Source: Siphonodentalium dalli
Lineage: Eukaryota; Mollusca; Scaphopoda; Gadilida; Siphonodentaliidae
Direction of reading: 5' to 3'
Length of the DNA: 64,000 nucleotides
Assembly (NCBI GenBank): GCA_032622095.1
Contig: CP136063.1
Location: 15,107,814 to 15,171,813, forward strand
Positions 62,161-64,000 of this stretch are shown here, piece after piece. The translations under genes were made by a program, and so were the position numbers. Numbering within the stretch: position 1 is the stretch's first letter; each line of letters starts with the position of its first letter. The notes beneath the pieces are model-generated. The model had not been told where the DNA came from. It saw only the letters and a program-made list of their open reading frames with translations, and did no database searches.

Positions 62161-64000
62161 GTCTAGTGACATTATGTTGTGTGATATGAATAGTGCCATA
62201 AACTAGTCTAGTGACAGTCTGTTGTGTGATATGAAACTGCCATAAACTATTCTAGTGACATTATGTTTTGTGATATGCATAATGCCATAAACTAGTCTAG
62301 TGACATTATGTTGTGTGATATGAATAGTGCCATAAACTAGTCTAGTGACATTATGTTGTGTGATATGAATACTGCCATAAACTAGTCTAGTGACATTATG
62401 TTGTTTGATATGCATAATGCCATACACTAGTCTAGTGACATTCTGTTGTGTGATGTGCATAATGTCATAAACTAGTCTAGTATAATTATGTTGTGTGATG
62501 TGCACAATGCCATAAACTAGTCGAGTATCATTATGTTGTGTTATGTGCATAATGTCATAAACTAGTCTAGTGACATTCTGTTGTGTGATGTGCATAATGC
62601 CATAAATTAGTCTAGTGGCATTACGTGGTGTGATATGCATAATGTCATAAACTAGTCGAGTATAATTATGTTGTGTGATGTGCATAATGTCATAAACTAG
62701 TCGAGTGTAATTATGTTGTGTGATGTGCATAATGTCATAAACTATTCGAGTATAATTATGTGGTGTGAAGTGCATAATGTCATAAACTAGTCTAGTGACA
62801 TTCTGTTGTGTGATGTGCATAATGCCATAAACTAGTCTAGTGGCATTATGTGGTGTGATGTGCATAATGCCATAAACTAATCTAGTGGCATTATGTGGTG
62901 TGATGTGCATATTGTCATAAACTAGTCTAGTGGCATTATGTGGTGTGATGTGCATAATGCCATAAACTAGTCTAGTGGCATTATGTTGTGTGATATGAAT
63001 AGTGCCATAAACTAGTCTAGTGACATTCTGTTGTGCGATATGAATACTGCCATAAACTATTCTAGTGACATTATGTTTTGTGATATGCATAATGCCATAA
63101 ACTAGCCTAGTGACATTATGTTGTGTGATATGAATAGTGCCATAAACTAGTCTAGTGACATTATGTTGTGTGATATGAATACTGCCATAAACTAGTCTAG
63201 TGACATTATGTTGTGTGATATGCATAATGACATACACTAGTCTAGTGACATTCTGTTGTGTGATGTGCATAATGTCATAAACTAGTCTAGTATAATTATG
63301 TTGTGTGATGTGCATAATGCCATAAACTAGTCGAGTATCATTATGTTGCGTGATATGCATAATGTTATAAACTAGTCTAGTGACATTCTGTTGTGTGATG
63401 TGCATAATGCCATAAACTAGTCGAGTATAATTATGTGGTGTGATGTGCATAATGTCATAAACTAGTCGAGTATAATTATGTGGTGTGATGTGCATAATTA
63501 CATAAACTAGTCGAGTGTAATTATGTGGTGTGATGTGCATAATGTCATAAACTAGTCGAGTATAATTATGTTGTGTGATGTGCATAATGTCATAAACTAG
63601 TCTATTGACATTATGTTGTGTGATGTGCATAATGCCATAAACTAGTCGAGTATAATTATCTGGTGTGATGTGCGTAATGTCATAAACTAGTCGAGTATAA
63701 TTATGTGGTGTGATGTGCATAATGCCATAAACTAGTCGAGTGTACTTATGTGGTGTGATGTGCATAATGTCATAAACTAGTCGAGTGTAATTATGTGGTG
63801 TGATGTGCATAATGTCATAAACTAGTCTAGTGACATTCTGTTGTGTGATGTGCATAATGTCATAAACTAGTCGAGTGTAATTATGTGGTGTGATGTGCAT
63901 AATGACATAAACTAGTCGAGTATGATTATGTGGTGTGATGTGCATAATGCCATAAACTAGTCTGTGACATTCTGTTGTGTGATGTGCATAATGTCAAACA

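Larger units (their letters stand above)
36418..64000 (-). repeat. 45-bp satellite array, at least 27.6 kb, about 613 monomers
   Basis: The array is continuous from 36418 past the window end. The plus-strand monomer is 45 bases and can be recognised by CATAAACTAGTCGAGTGTCA followed by TTCTGTTGTGTGATATG and AATAATGT. Variation concentrates at a few positions: GTCGAG/GTCTAG, GTGTCATT/GTGACATT/GTGGCATT/GTATAATT, CTGTT/ATGTT/ATGTGG, and ATGAATAATGTC/ATGTGCATAATGCC. Only one of six frames lacks a stop in the consensus; on the minus strand it reads 15 residues, (M/I)HITQ(Q/H)N(D/V/A/Y)TRLVY(D/G)I. This produces open frames of 280 to 4704 codons. There is no signal peptide, promoter or non-repeat domain. 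I treat them as satellite DNA, not as genes. Confidence 0.97.

Noticed and set aside
36418-64000. CRISPR array
   Set aside because: The monomers are contiguous 45-bp tandem units without unique spacers, in eukaryotic-looking DNA.

Overview
This window looks like repeat-rich, AT-rich noncoding DNA from an animal nuclear genome. There are no operons, no ribosome binding sites and no intact host gene that I can recognise. The transposon families present (a Polinton/Maverick-type DNA polymerase, a Ty3/gypsy-like retroelement, a MULE-type transposase remnant and a piggyBac-type MITE) plus abundant short interspersed repeats fit a metazoan. A marine mollusc or similar invertebrate is my best guess, but that is inference from repeat style and not proof.

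Layout. 1-6.6 kb: noncoding DNA with a fold-back hairpin (93-205), a 675-bp tandem duplication (2099-3446) and a repeat family full of AGGTCA half-sites (about 3660-4430). 6.6-11.1 kb: copy A of a segmental duplication carrying the same AGGTCA family on the other strand, a 109-bp tandem repeat and a broken unknown gene (10598-11383, minus). 11.1-14.4 kb: noncoding DNA with two small tandem duplications. 14.4-18.7 kb: a small CCHC zinc-knuckle ORF and a decayed protein-primed family B DNA polymerase, diverging from a 119-bp hairpin. 18.9-19.1 kb: a MULE transposase tail. 19.3-24.5 kb: noncoding DNA. 24.55-24.96 kb: a TTAA-flanked MITE built of nested palindromes. 25.3-31 kb: a minus-strand Ty3/gypsy-like element with gag, protease and reverse transcriptase but no RNase H or integrase in the expected place, followed by 29-bp and roughly 60-bp tandem repeats. 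32.4-36.4 kb: copy B of the segmental duplication.

36.4 kb to the window end (at least 27.6 kb, about 613 monomers): a single satellite array of 45-bp monomers. Because 45 is a multiple of three and one of the six frames has no stop in the consensus, the minus strand shows enormous open frames (one of 4704 codons) with a 15-residue repeat. The array has nested higher-order repeats of 14, 36, 54 and 100 monomers and a roughly 4.6-kb duplication. Three nonsense changes, each confined to one copy of a larger duplication, suggest the frame is a by-product of homogenisation, but a coding role cannot be excluded from sequence alone.

The genes here do not form a working pathway; they are remnants of unrelated selfish elements layered on and inside each other. 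The most notable items are the satellite array and its higher-order structure, its abrupt start inside a duplicated pseudogene, the nuclear-receptor-like half-site repeats, and the hairpin between two divergent ORFs at the polymerase.
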